Shown here piece after piece: positions 42,006-50,537 of a stretch of DNA of 64,000 bases. Each line of letters starts with the position of its first letter. Positions within the stretch are counted from its first letter, which is position 1. This stretch comes from Cellulomonas sp. JH27-2 (lineage in GTDB: Bacteria; Actinomycetota; Actinomycetes; Actinomycetales; Cellulomonadaceae): positions 806,001 through 870,000 of the forward strand of contig NZ_JACYFR010000002.1 of NCBI RefSeq assembly GCF_014837175.1. The letters run 5' to 3'. Made by a program: the position numbers and the translations under genes. The notes under the pieces were generated by a model. The model was not told the DNA's origin. It did not search any database and saw nothing but the letters and a program-made list of their open reading frames with translations.

Positions 42006-42919
42006 GACCGTCCGTCCGCCGCGCCGTCGGGCTCGTACTGCTCGCCGTCGCGCTGGCCACCGCGTGCGTGTTCCTGGGCCGCTGGCAGTGGAACAGGCAC
42101 ACGTGGCGTGATGCGCAGATCGACGTGGTGAAGTCGAACTTCGACGCGACGCCCGTGCCGCTGTCCACGGTCCTGGACCCGTCGGACCCGATCGCAGAGG
42201 ACCAGCTCTGGACTCCCGTCACGGTGACGGGCCACTACGAGCCCGCCGCCACCGTCGAGCTGCGCAACCGCCCGGCCGACGGCACCCCGGCGTACCACGT
42301 GCTGGTGCCGTTCATGGTCGACGACTCGTCGGCCGGCACTGCCGCGCAGCCCACCGACGTCGGCACGGTCCTCGTCGTCGACCGCGGGTGGGTCCCCACC
42401 GGCGAGAACGCGGACGCGGACGTGACTGCCCCGGCGCCGCCGTCGGGCGAGGCGACCATCACCGTCCGCCTACGCGCGTCCGAGGCCGACTCCCGCCGCA
42501 AGGCGCCACCCGGGCAGGTCCAGGCGATCGCGGTCGACGAGGTCCTCGACGTCGCCGGCATCGACGCCCCGACGTGGCAGGTCTACGGCGGCCTCGTGTC
42601 CGAGGACCCGGCCGTCTCCCCCATGCCCGGCACGCTGCCCGAGCCGAGCATCGACCCCGGCTCGCACCTGTCCTACGCGTTCCAGTGGTGGGTGTTCGCG
42701 ATCGGCTCACTCGCCGGGTTCACGCTGCTGGCGCGCCGCGAGATCCTCGAGGGCGACGACGAGCGCGCACCCGTCGACCCCGATCCGTGGGCCCCGCGCC
42801 CTCCGCGCGGCGCCCGCAAGGAGCGTGTCTACACCTCCAAGCGCCGCGACGGCCGCGCCGAGGCGGAAGAGGACGCCCTGGTCGAGGCCCAGCTCTCCTC
42901 TCGCGTCGCCAGCGAGTGA
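42002..42919 (+). CDS. SURF1 family protein
   Basis: 305 residues from GTG 42002 (GTGA overlap with the preceding gene). Two membrane helices border an extracytoplasmic domain: LGLVLLAVALATACVFLGRWQWNRH at the N-terminus (with the conserved LGxWQ-like motif) and SYAFQWWVFAIGSLAGFTLLARREI near residue 230. The C-terminal tail is basic. SURF1 proteins help assemble cytochrome c oxidase by handling haem a in other bacteria. A hairpin follows at 42954. Confidence 0.92.
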   Translation: MRPSVRRAVGLVLLAVALATACVFLGRWQWNRHTWRDAQIDVVKSNFDATPVPLSTVLDPSDPIAEDQLWTPVTVTGHYEPAATVELRNRPADGTPAYHVLVPFMVDDSSAGTAAQPTDVGTVLVVDRGWVPTGENADADVTAPAPPSGEATITVRLRASEADSRRKAPPGQVQAIAVDEVLDVAGIDAPTWQVYGGLVSEDPAVSPMPGTLPEPSIDPGSHLSYAFQWWVFAIGSLAGFTLLARREILEGDDERAPVDPDPWAPRPPRGARKERVYTSKRRDGRAEAEEDALVEAQLSSRVASE

Positions 42920-42953
42920 CGATCTCTCGACCAGATCGTCCGTGATCGCATCC

Positions 42954-43000
42954 ATGGTTGCAGCGAACACGCCCGTGAGGGGCACGTGCGCTGCAACCAT
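42954..43000. terminator. 12-bp hairpin with 23-nt loop between SURF1 and ABC-F genes
   Basis: ATGGTTGCAGCG (42954-42965) and its exact complement (42989-43000) enclose a 23-nt loop. It lies 34 nt after the SURF1 stop and 41 nt before the end of the convergent ABC-F gene, so it may terminate both transcripts. No U-tract. The stem is shorter than at the other hairpins here. Confidence 0.6.
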
Positions 43001-43041
43001 CGCTGCGACCACCCGCTGACGACGGGGAGGCCGTCGGCCGG

Positions 43042-44640
43042 TCAGGCCAGCGTGATGAGGTCCAGGTAGTCCGGGCCCCACAGGTCCTCGTCGCCGTCGG
43101 GCAGCAGCAGGACGCGCTCGGGGTTGAGCGCCTGCACGGCGCCCTCGTCGTGCGACACCAGGACGACGGCGCCGGTGTACCCGCGCAGCGCCGCGAGGAT
43201 CTCCTCGCGGGAGGCGGGGTCCAGGTTGTTCGTCGGCTCGTCGAGCAGCAGGACGTTGGCCGACGAGACCACGAGCGCCGCGAGCGCCAGGCGCGTCTTC
43301 TCACCGCCGGACAGCACGCGGGCGGGCTTGTCGGCGTCGTCGCCCGAGAACAGGAACGACCCGAGCACCGAGCGGACCTGGGTGTCGGTGAGGTCCGGGG
43401 CCGACGACCGCAGGTTCTCGACGACCGTGCGGTCGAGGTCGAGGGTCTCGTGCTCCTGCGCGTAGTAGCCGAGCTTGAGACCGTGGCCGGGGTTGACCGT
43501 GCCGGTGTCGGCCTTGTCGATCGCGCCCAGGATGCGCAGCAGAGTCGTCTTACCGGCGCCGTTGAGACCCAGGACGACGACGCGCGAGCCGCGGTCGATC
43601 GCCAGGTCGACGTCGGTGAAGACCTCCTGCGACCCGTAGGACTTGGACAGCCCCGACGCCGTGAGCGGCGTGCGACCGCACGGCGCGGGGTCCGGGAACC
43701 TCAGCTTGGCCACCTTGTCGGACACGCGCGCGGCCTCGAGCCCGGACAGCATGCGCTCGGCACGGCGGGCCATGTTCTGCGCCGCGACGGCCTTCGTGGC
43801 CTTCGCGCGCATCTTGTCGGCCTGGGCCAGCAGGGTCGCGGCCTTCTTCTCGGCGTTGGCGCGCTCGCGTCGACGCCGCTTCTCGTCCGTCTCGCGCTGC
43901 AGCAGGTAGGCGTCCCAGCCCAGCGCGTACTGGTCGAGCGCGGCGCGGTTGGCGTCCAGGTGGAACACCTTGTTGACGGTGGCCCGCAACAGGTCGGCGT
44001 CGTGGGAGATGACGATGAAGCCGCCCGGGTACGCCTTGAGGTAGTCGCGCAGCCACGCGATCGAGTCGGCGTCCAGGTGGTTGGTGGGCTCGTCGAGCAG
44101 GAGGGTGTCGACGCCCGAGAACAGGATGCGCGCCAGCTCGACGCGGCGGCGCTGGCCGCCGGACAGCGTGCCGAGGGTCTGGCCCAGCACGCGGTCGTCG
44201 AGGCCCAGGTTGGACGTGATGATGTGCGCCTCGCTCTCGGCGGCGTACCCGCCGGCGGCGTCGAAGCGTGCGTTGAGGCGGCTGTAGCGCTCCATGGCGG
44301 CCTCGCGCTTGTCGTCGTCCTCGCTGGCCATGTTGGCCTCGGCGACGCGCATCGAGGCGACGATCTCGTCGAGCCCGCGCGCGGAGAGCACGCGGTGCAG
44401 GGCGAGCTGGCCCAGGTCGCCCGAGGCCGGGTCCTGCGGCAGGTAGCCGACCTCGCCGCCCCGGATGATCTGCCCGCCGGTGGGCTGGGTCTCCCCGGCG
44501 AGCGTCTTGGTCAGCGTCGTCTTGCCGGCGCCGTTGCGTCCGACGAGGCCGATGCGGTCGCCGGCCGCGATGCGGAACGACGACTCTTCGAGCAGGACGC
44601 GTGCGCCGATGCGCAGCTCGACCGCTTGGGCGGTGATCAC
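43042..44640 (-). CDS. ABC-F family ATPase
   Basis: 532 residues from GTG 44640, with GGAGG about 10 nt upstream. Two ATPase domains without membrane segments: Walker A motifs GRNGAGKTT and GLNGAGKTT, signatures LSGGQRRRVELA and LSGGEKTRLALA, and an interdomain linker rich in Arg/Lys/Ala (about 240-320). The order and linker fit the ABC-F family, members of which rescue or regulate ribosomes and some protect against ribosome-targeting antibiotics. Its specific role is unknown. It is divergent from bioY across a 211-bp intergenic region. Confidence 0.93.
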   Translation of the reverse strand: MITAQAVELRIGARVLLEESSFRIAAGDRIGLVGRNGAGKTTLTKTLAGETQPTGGQIIRGGEVGYLPQDPASGDLGQLALHRVLSARGLDEIVASMRVAEANMASEDDDKREAAMERYSRLNARFDAAGGYAAESEAHIITSNLGLDDRVLGQTLGTLSGGQRRRVELARILFSGVDTLLLDEPTNHLDADSIAWLRDYLKAYPGGFIVISHDADLLRATVNKVFHLDANRAALDQYALGWDAYLLQRETDEKRRRRERANAEKKAATLLAQADKMRAKATKAVAAQNMARRAERMLSGLEAARVSDKVAKLRFPDPAPCGRTPLTASGLSKSYGSQEVFTDVDLAIDRGSRVVVLGLNGAGKTTLLRILGAIDKADTGTVNPGHGLKLGYYAQEHETLDLDRTVVENLRSSAPDLTDTQVRSVLGSFLFSGDDADKPARVLSGGEKTRLALAALVVSSANVLLLDEPTNNLDPASREEILAALRGYTGAVVLVSHDEGAVQALNPERVLLLPDGDEDLWGPDYLDLITLA

Positions 44641-44851
44641 TTGATGGTTTCCTCCGAGAAGGCGCCGCGGGACTTGGCCGCGGGCACAAACGCCCTCAAG
44701 TCTACGTGCGGCTAACGTGGCTGACGGCCGCCGGGACGACCCCCGATGCTGTGACACCCCTGGACGACGAGCGCGCCGACCCACGAAGATCGCCGCACGA
44801 GTCCCGCACGCGCACCGCATTTCTCGCTCCGCCGATCACGAGGGACACCCC

Positions 44852-45478
44852 ATGACCGACATCACGCCTGACGCCACGACCGCCGACAAGCCGCTGCCCG
44901 CACCTGCCGCCGCACGCAGCAGCGTCACCACCGACATCGCGCTCGTCGCATCCTTCGCCGCCTTCATCGCGGTGTGCGCGATCCTGCCCGGCATCCCGAC
45001 GGGTTCCGGCGTCCCCATCACGCTGCAGACGTTCGGCGTGATCCTGGCCGGGCTCGTGCTCGGGTGGCGGCGCGGTGCGCTCGCCGTGCTGCTCTACCTG
45101 GCCGTCGGGTTCGCCGGTGTGCCCGTGTTCGCCCAGGGCCACAGCGGCCTGTCGGTCCTGTCGGGCGCGTCCGCCGGGTACCTGATCGCGTTCCCGTTCG
45201 GGGCCGCGCTGGCCGGGTTCCTCGCGAACGGCGCCGCGAAGGCGACCGGGTACGCGCGGTACACGATCCTGTTCACGTCGGGCCTGTTCGCGAGCCTCCT
45301 GACGATCCACGTCGGCGGCGTCATCGGCCTCATGATCAAGCTGGGCATCGACTTCGGCGCGGCCGTGACGATCGACGTCGTCTACCTGCCCGGCGACATC
45401 CTGAAGAACCTCGCCGCGGCAGCCGTCGCGTTCACGCTGTTCCGCGCCTACCCGGACCTGCTCCGCAACCGGCGCTGA
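44852..45478 (+). CDS. bioY: BioY biotin transporter substrate-binding subunit
   Basis: 208 residues with six membrane segments. The signature region includes GIPTGSGVPITLQTFGVILAGLVLGWRRGALAV, the conserved BioY motifs, and a helix with GVPVF and SGASAGYLIAF. The S-component captures biotin; bioM and bioN, following with overlaps, supply the ATPase and the membrane coupling subunit, completing an ECF transporter. No biotin-repressor site was seen upstream. Confidence 0.95.
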   Translation: MTDITPDATTADKPLPAPAAARSSVTTDIALVASFAAFIAVCAILPGIPTGSGVPITLQTFGVILAGLVLGWRRGALAVLLYLAVGFAGVPVFAQGHSGLSVLSGASAGYLIAFPFGAALAGFLANGAAKATGYARYTILFTSGLFASLLTIHVGGVIGLMIKLGIDFGAAVTIDVVYLPGDILKNLAAAAVAFTLFRAYPDLLRNRR

Positions 45479-46194
45479 TGATCGAGCTCGACGACGTCCT
45501 CGTCACCGCCTACGCCCCCGACCCGGACGGTGGCGAGGACCGCGTCGTGCGCCTGCTCGGCCCGGTCACGCTGCGGCTGACCGAGCACCGCATCGCGGTG
45601 ATCGGCGCGAACGGGTCCGGCAAGTCGACCCTCGCACGTCTGCTCAACGGGTTGGTCCTGCCCTCGTCGGGCACGGTCCGCATGGACGGCCTGGACACGG
45701 CCGACGACGGGCGCGCGGTCCGGCGCCGCGTCGGGTTCGTGTTCACCAACCCGGACGCCCAGATCGTCATGCCCACGCCCGTCGAGGACGTCGCGCTGTC
45801 GCTGCGCCGGCTGGGGCTCTCGGCCGACGAGCGCGACGCGGCCGCCCGCGCCGCGCTGGCTCGGGTCGGGCTCGCCGACCGCGCCGACGTGCCCGCGCAC
45901 GTGCTGTCCGGCGGTCAGCGCCAGCTCCTCGCGCTCACGTCCGTGCTGGCGGTCGAGCCGCAGGTGCTCGTGTGCGACGAGCCGACGACGCTGCTGGACC
46001 TGCGCTGGCGCCGCGTCGTCGACGAGCTGCTGGCTGGGCTGCCGCAGCAGGTGATCGTCGTGACGCACGACCTGGACGCTGCGGAGCGCGCCGACCGCGT
46101 GCTCGTCGTCGATGACGGCAACGTCGTGTTCGACGGCGACCCGGCCGCCGCCGTCGCGCACTACCGCGACCTCATGGCGAACGTCCCCGCATGA
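45478..46194 (+). CDS. bioM: Biotin ECF transporter ATPase (BioM)
   Basis: 238 residues. The ATP-binding cassette has Walker A GANGSGKST, the Q-loop FVFTNPDAQIVMPT typical of ECF ATPases, signature LSGGQRQLLAL, and Walker B VLVCDEPTTLLD. The start overlaps the bioY stop by 1 nt (TGATG). It powers biotin uptake with BioN and BioY. Confidence 0.95.
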   Translation: MIELDDVLVTAYAPDPDGGEDRVVRLLGPVTLRLTEHRIAVIGANGSGKSTLARLLNGLVLPSSGTVRMDGLDTADDGRAVRRRVGFVFTNPDAQIVMPTPVEDVALSLRRLGLSADERDAAARAALARVGLADRADVPAHVLSGGQRQLLALTSVLAVEPQVLVCDEPTTLLDLRWRRVVDELLAGLPQQVIVVTHDLDAAERADRVLVVDDGNVVFDGDPAAAVAHYRDLMANVPA

Positions 46195-46823
46195 GCGGCC
46201 CGCTGCGTCCGCCCTGGTCGGGACCGCTCGGCCTCTACCACCCGGGCACGAGCGTCGTGCACCGCTGCCCGCCCGGCATCAAGCTCGTCGCGCTCGCCGC
46301 CGCAGGACTCACGATCACCCTGGTGCGCGGTCCGGTCTCGGCGGTCGTCGCCCTCGTCGTCGCGCTGGTCGTCCAGGCCGTCGCGCGCGTGCCCTGGCAC
46401 CGCACCTCACGCGGGCTCGTGGGTGTGCTGGTCACCGCGCTGCTGGCCGGGGCGTTCCAGTGGTGGTCGCGTGGCTGGCAGGTCGGTCTCGAGATCGCGT
46501 TCGACCTGGTCTCGCTCGTATTGCTCGCGACGCTCGTCACGGCGACCACCCGGGCCGACGCGCTGCTCGAGGTCCTCGCGCGCGCCGCCCGTCCGCTGCG
46601 GCACGTCGGCCTGTCACCCGAGACGTTCGCACTCGCGTGCGGCCTGTTCCTGAGGGCCGTCCCGGTCCTGGTCCAGGCCTCGCTCGACGCCCGCGACGCC
46701 GCCCGGGCCCGCGGCCTGGAGCGCGACCCGCGCGCCGTGCTCGCCCCCGCCGCCGTCCGCATGGTCGCCCACGCGCACGCGACCGGCGACGCGCTCGCGG
46801 CCCGCGGGCTGGGCGAGGACTGA
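46191..46823 (+). CDS. bioN: Biotin ECF transporter T-component (BioN)
   Basis: 210 residues with about five membrane helices and the two cytoplasmic coupling motifs characteristic of EcfT: ARARGLE and AARGLGED, both near the C-terminus. It couples the BioM ATPase to BioY. ATGA overlap with bioM. Completes the bioYMN operon. Confidence 0.93.
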   Translation: MSGPLRPPWSGPLGLYHPGTSVVHRCPPGIKLVALAAAGLTITLVRGPVSAVVALVVALVVQAVARVPWHRTSRGLVGVLVTALLAGAFQWWSRGWQVGLEIAFDLVSLVLLATLVTATTRADALLEVLARAARPLRHVGLSPETFALACGLFLRAVPVLVQASLDARDAARARGLERDPRAVLAPAAVRMVAHAHATGDALAARGLGED

Positions 46824-46880
46824 GGCAGGAGGACTGAACACCCGTCCACCTCTCGCCGCGCGCACTCGCTGGGACGCGGA

Positions 46881-46886
46881 TATCTT
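46881..46886 (+). promoter_or_regulatory. -10 hexamer of the zinc metallopeptidase gene (leaderless)
   Basis: TATCTT ends 6 nt before GTG 46893, giving a leaderless transcript separate from the bioYMN operon. Confidence 0.6.
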
Positions 46887-46892
46887 CACGCC

Positions 46893-47768
46893 GTGACCTT
46901 CCAAGGAGATGGCAGCTTCGGCGGCGGCCGCGTCAGCACGGGTGGCAACGGCGGCAAGATCGCCGCTGGCGGCGGTGGCGCGGTCGGGCTCGTCGTGCTG
47001 CTCGTCTACCTGTTCAGCAACGGCACGATCAACCTGGGCGTCGACGACGGGTCGCAACAGCCGAGCCAGGCGGAGGGCACTGTCGGCGCGTGCTCCGTCG
47101 AGGAGGCGAACACCGACCGCACCTGCCGGTTGTCCGCGACGGCGCATGCACTGGACACCTACTGGGAGAAGGTCGTCACGGAAGCCGGCGGCGACTTCTC
47201 GCAGCCTGGGGTCAAGTCCTTCACGGCATCGGTCTCGACGGGTTGCGGCAGCGCGACCAGCGCGAGCGGCCCGTTCTACTGCCCTCCCGACGCGACGATC
47301 TATCTGGACGTCAGCTTCTACGACGAGCTGGAGAGCCAGTTCGGCGGCGAGGACGGTCCGCTCGCCGAGGAGTACGTCACGGCCCACGAGTACGGGCACC
47401 ACATCCAGAACATCACCGGCGTGATGGACCAGGCGAACCGGCAGGGCACGGGTGCGGACTCCGATTCCGTGCGCACCGAGCTGCAGGCAGACTGCTACGC
47501 CGGCATGTGGGCGGGGGACGCCTCGGAGACGATCAACCCGGCGACGAAGAAGCCCTACCTGGCACCCATCACCGCCGACCAGCTCAAGAACGCCCTGGGC
47601 GCGGCGGCGGCCGTCGGCGACGACCACATCCAGGAGCAGTCCGGGGGCGGTGTGAACCCCGACACGTGGACGCACGGGTCGAGCGCGCAGCGGCAGAAGT
47701 GGTTCACGATCGGCTACGAGAAGGGCACGCTCGAGGCCTGCGACACGTTCTCGGCGGATTCGCTCTGA
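46893..47768 (+). CDS. Neutral zinc metallopeptidase (YpfJ family)
   Basis: 291 residues. A Gly-rich N-terminus leads to one membrane helix (about 30-42), then an extracytoplasmic peptidase domain. The zinc motif AHEYGHHIQ provides His165, Glu166 and His169, and a third ligand is likely in the ELQADCYAG block. Four Cys residues in the domain suggest disulphides. YpfJ-type proteins are putative surface metallopeptidases with unknown substrates. Its own -10 hexamer supports independent expression. Confidence 0.9.
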   Translation: MTFQGDGSFGGGRVSTGGNGGKIAAGGGGAVGLVVLLVYLFSNGTINLGVDDGSQQPSQAEGTVGACSVEEANTDRTCRLSATAHALDTYWEKVVTEAGGDFSQPGVKSFTASVSTGCGSATSASGPFYCPPDATIYLDVSFYDELESQFGGEDGPLAEEYVTAHEYGHHIQNITGVMDQANRQGTGADSDSVRTELQADCYAGMWAGDASETINPATKKPYLAPITADQLKNALGAAAAVGDDHIQEQSGGGVNPDTWTHGSSAQRQKWFTIGYEKGTLEACDTFSADSL

Positions 47769-47906
47769 CGCAGGCCATGTGTCTGAGGACGTCCCGTGTT
47801 ACGTCGTCGTGTCCATCCGGAGAACTCTTGCGCCCCAGACGCACTCACAGCGAGATCACGGGCGTGAACCCGTGCGAACCGGACGTTCGACCGCAATCAT
47901 GAGCCG

Positions 47907-50537
47907 ATGACCGCAGCCCCGGGCGCCAGCGCCTGCCAGCTCACGCTCGGCGCCGAGGAGGAGCTGCACCTCATCGACCTCGAGCGCTGGCAGCTGTCCG
48001 CCCGGGCGCCGCAGATCCTCGCTCGTCTGCCTGAGGTCAACTACTCGGCCGAGATCCAGCGCACCACCGTCGAGACGAACACGGACGTGGTGACGTCCCT
48101 GGGTGGTCTGCGCGACGAGCTGGTCCGCCTGCGTCGCGGCGTCGTCGAGGTCGCCGAGCGCGAGGGCCTCGGGATCGCAGCGGTCGGCACGGCGCCGCGC
48201 AGCGAGTTCGACGACTTCGAGCTCACCGCGACCGGCCGGTACGGGCGGATGCAGGAGCAGTACCGGCTGCTGGTCGACGAGCAGCTCATCTGCGGCACCC
48301 AGATCCATGTGGGCGTCGCCGACCGGGACCTGGCCGTCGAGATCGCGCAGCGCATCCAGCCGCACCTGCCGATCCTGCTGGCCCTGTCCGCCTCGAGCCC
48401 GTACTGGAACGGCCAGGACACGGGCTACGCATCGATCCGCACGATCATCTGGCAGCGCTGGCCCAGCGCCGGCGCCACCGGCCCACTTGCGTCGGCGGCG
48501 GAGTACGACGAGCTGCTGGCCGACCTGATCGGATCGGGCGTGATCGCCGACGCGAAGATGGCCTACTTCGACGTGCGGCCGTCCGCGCACGCGCCCACGC
48601 TCGAGCTGCGCGTGTGCGACGCCACGCCCGTGGTCGACGACGCCGTGCTCATCGCCGGTCTGTTCCGTGCTCTGGTGCGGGCCGCGGAGATCGAGATCAC
48701 CGCAGGCCTGCCGCGTCAGGTCCTGCCGCCGCCGTTGCACCGCGCAGCGATCTGGCAGGCCGCGCGGGGCGGGCTGTCGGGTCCACTGCTCGTCGGGTCG
48801 GCCCACCCCCGGCCGACACCCGCGCTCGAGGCGGTCCGCGGCCTGGTCGAGACGCTGAGCCCGGTGCTCGACGAGCTGGGCGACCTCGACGAGGTGTGCG
48901 AGCTGGCCGAGACGGCGCTGGCCCGCGGCAACTCTGCCGACCGTCAGCGTGCCGCCTACGTCGAGCGCGGCGACCTCGACGACGTCATGCGCCTCGTCGT
49001 CGCCGAGACCCAGGGCGACACCCGCGGCCGCACCCCGGGCGACGAGCCCGACGAACGCGTCGTGCCCCGGTACGCGATCCGCGCCGGCGACGAGGCCGTG
49101 CGCTCGACCGGCGTCGCGCGCCCGGCCTACCGCGACCTGGTCGAGCACGTGCGCGTCACCGGGCTCGACGGGATCGCCGAACGCGTCGTCGCGCGCGACC
49201 GCTGGACGCAGGAGAACGAGCTGGACTTCGGCGTCGACGGCCGCAAGCAGCCGTTCGCCGTGGACCTGGTGCCGCGCCTGATCCTGGCGCACGAGTGGAC
49301 CGAGCTGGAGGTCGGGCTCGTCCAGCGCTCGCGCGCGATCGAGGCGTTCCTGGCCGACGTCTACGGACCGCGGCGGATCATCGCCGACGGCGTGCTGCCG
49401 GAGTCGGCCGTGCTCGGTGCGCCGGGGTGGCGCGACGAGGCGTGCCGTCTGCCGGCCACGACGCTCCGGGCTCCGATCCTTGGCTTCGACCTGGTCCGCA
49501 ACGAGTACGGCGGGTGGCGGGTGCTCGAGGACAACGTCCGCAACCCGTCGGGCATGGCCTACGCGATCGCGGTGCGCGAGCTCATGGACACGGTGATGCC
49601 CGACCTGCCGCGCCCCGACGGTCTGGCGGACCCGGCGCGCACGCTGGAACGGCTGCGCTCCACGCTGCTGGCCCGCGCCAAGCCCGGCACCCGGGGCGCC
49701 CTGTTCACCAGCGGCCCGGGTGCGTCGGCGTGGTTCGAGCACCGCCGCCTGGCGGACGGCGCGGGTCTGCTGCTCGTCACGGCCGACGACCTGGACGTGC
49801 GCGACGGCCGCGTCGTCCACCGCGCCAGCGGTCAGCCGATCGGGTCGCTGTACCTGCGGCTCGACGACGAGCTCGTCGACGTCCACGACGGAGCGGGCCG
49901 CGCGATCGGCGCCGAGATCTTCGAGGTGGCGGTCGCGGGGGACGTCGTGCTCGCCAACGCGCCGGGCAACGGCGTGGCCGACGACAAGGCGATGTACCGC
50001 TCGGTCCCCGAGCTCATCGCCTACTACCTGGACGAGCGGCCGCTGCTGGAGAGCGTGCCGACCTACCGCACGAGCGACCCGACCGAGCGCCGAGCGGTCC
50101 TGGAGCGCGTGGGTGAGCTGGTCACCAAACCCGTCGACGGGGCGGGCGGGGTCGGCGTCCTCATCGGTCCGGCCGCGAGCGCCGCGGAGGTCGCGGCCCG
50201 GCGTCTCGAGATCGCTGCGCACCCGGACGCGTGGGTCGCGCAGGAGGTGGTCGCCCTGTCCAGCGTCCCGTCGCTGCAGGACGGACGGCTGCAGCCGCGG
50301 CACGTGGACCTGCGGGCTTTCGTCATGGCGACCGGGCGCAAGCGTCGCGAGCACCACCTCGCCGACGTGGCCCTGACGCGCGTCGCCCCCGAGGGGAGCC
50401 TGGTGGTCAACTCCTCGCGCGGTGGCGGTGCCAAGGACACGTGGATCATCCGGGGCGAGGACGACGAGCCGCACACCTCCCCCGGCGACGCCCAGCAGGA
50501 CGACGAGAGGAGCCGCCGTGTGCGGTCTCGCAGGTGA
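47907..50537 (+). CDS. Fusion of GCS2-type carboxylate-amine ligase and circularly permuted ATP-grasp ligase
   Basis: 876 residues. Residues about 10-370 form a GCS2/YbdK-type domain: GAEEELHLID (acidic metal-binding start), an ICGTQIHVGV strand and ALSASSPYWNG; it would join a carboxylate to an amine at ATP expense. After a charged linker (about 370-390) a second ligase begins at ERVVPRYAIRAGDEAVRS. Its pattern (DGRKQPFAVDLVPRLI, RNEYGGWRVLEDNVRNPSG, DDKAMYRSVPELI, TKPVDGAGGVGVLIGP) fits the DUF404/DUF407-like circularly permuted ATP-grasp fold. The 20-nt overlap with the amidotransferase gene indicates coupled production. It probably makes a small peptide that the next enzyme amidates; the product is unknown. 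Confidence 0.9.
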   Translation: MTAAPGASACQLTLGAEEELHLIDLERWQLSARAPQILARLPEVNYSAEIQRTTVETNTDVVTSLGGLRDELVRLRRGVVEVAEREGLGIAAVGTAPRSEFDDFELTATGRYGRMQEQYRLLVDEQLICGTQIHVGVADRDLAVEIAQRIQPHLPILLALSASSPYWNGQDTGYASIRTIIWQRWPSAGATGPLASAAEYDELLADLIGSGVIADAKMAYFDVRPSAHAPTLELRVCDATPVVDDAVLIAGLFRALVRAAEIEITAGLPRQVLPPPLHRAAIWQAARGGLSGPLLVGSAHPRPTPALEAVRGLVETLSPVLDELGDLDEVCELAETALARGNSADRQRAAYVERGDLDDVMRLVVAETQGDTRGRTPGDEPDERVVPRYAIRAGDEAVRSTGVARPAYRDLVEHVRVTGLDGIAERVVARDRWTQENELDFGVDGRKQPFAVDLVPRLILAHEWTELEVGLVQRSRAIEAFLADVYGPRRIIADGVLPESAVLGAPGWRDEACRLPATTLRAPILGFDLVRNEYGGWRVLEDNVRNPSGMAYAIAVRELMDTVMPDLPRPDGLADPARTLERLRSTLLARAKPGTRGALFTSGPGASAWFEHRRLADGAGLLLVTADDLDVRDGRVVHRASGQPIGSLYLRLDDELVDVHDGAGRAIGAEIFEVAVAGDVVLANAPGNGVADDKAMYRSVPELIAYYLDERPLLESVPTYRTSDPTERRAVLERVGELVTKPVDGAGGVGVLIGPAASAAEVAARRLEIAAHPDAWVAQEVVALSSVPSLQDGRLQPRHVDLRAFVMATGRKRREHHLADVALTRVAPEGSLVVNSSRGGGAKDTWIIRGEDDEPHTSPGDAQQDDERSRRVRSRR

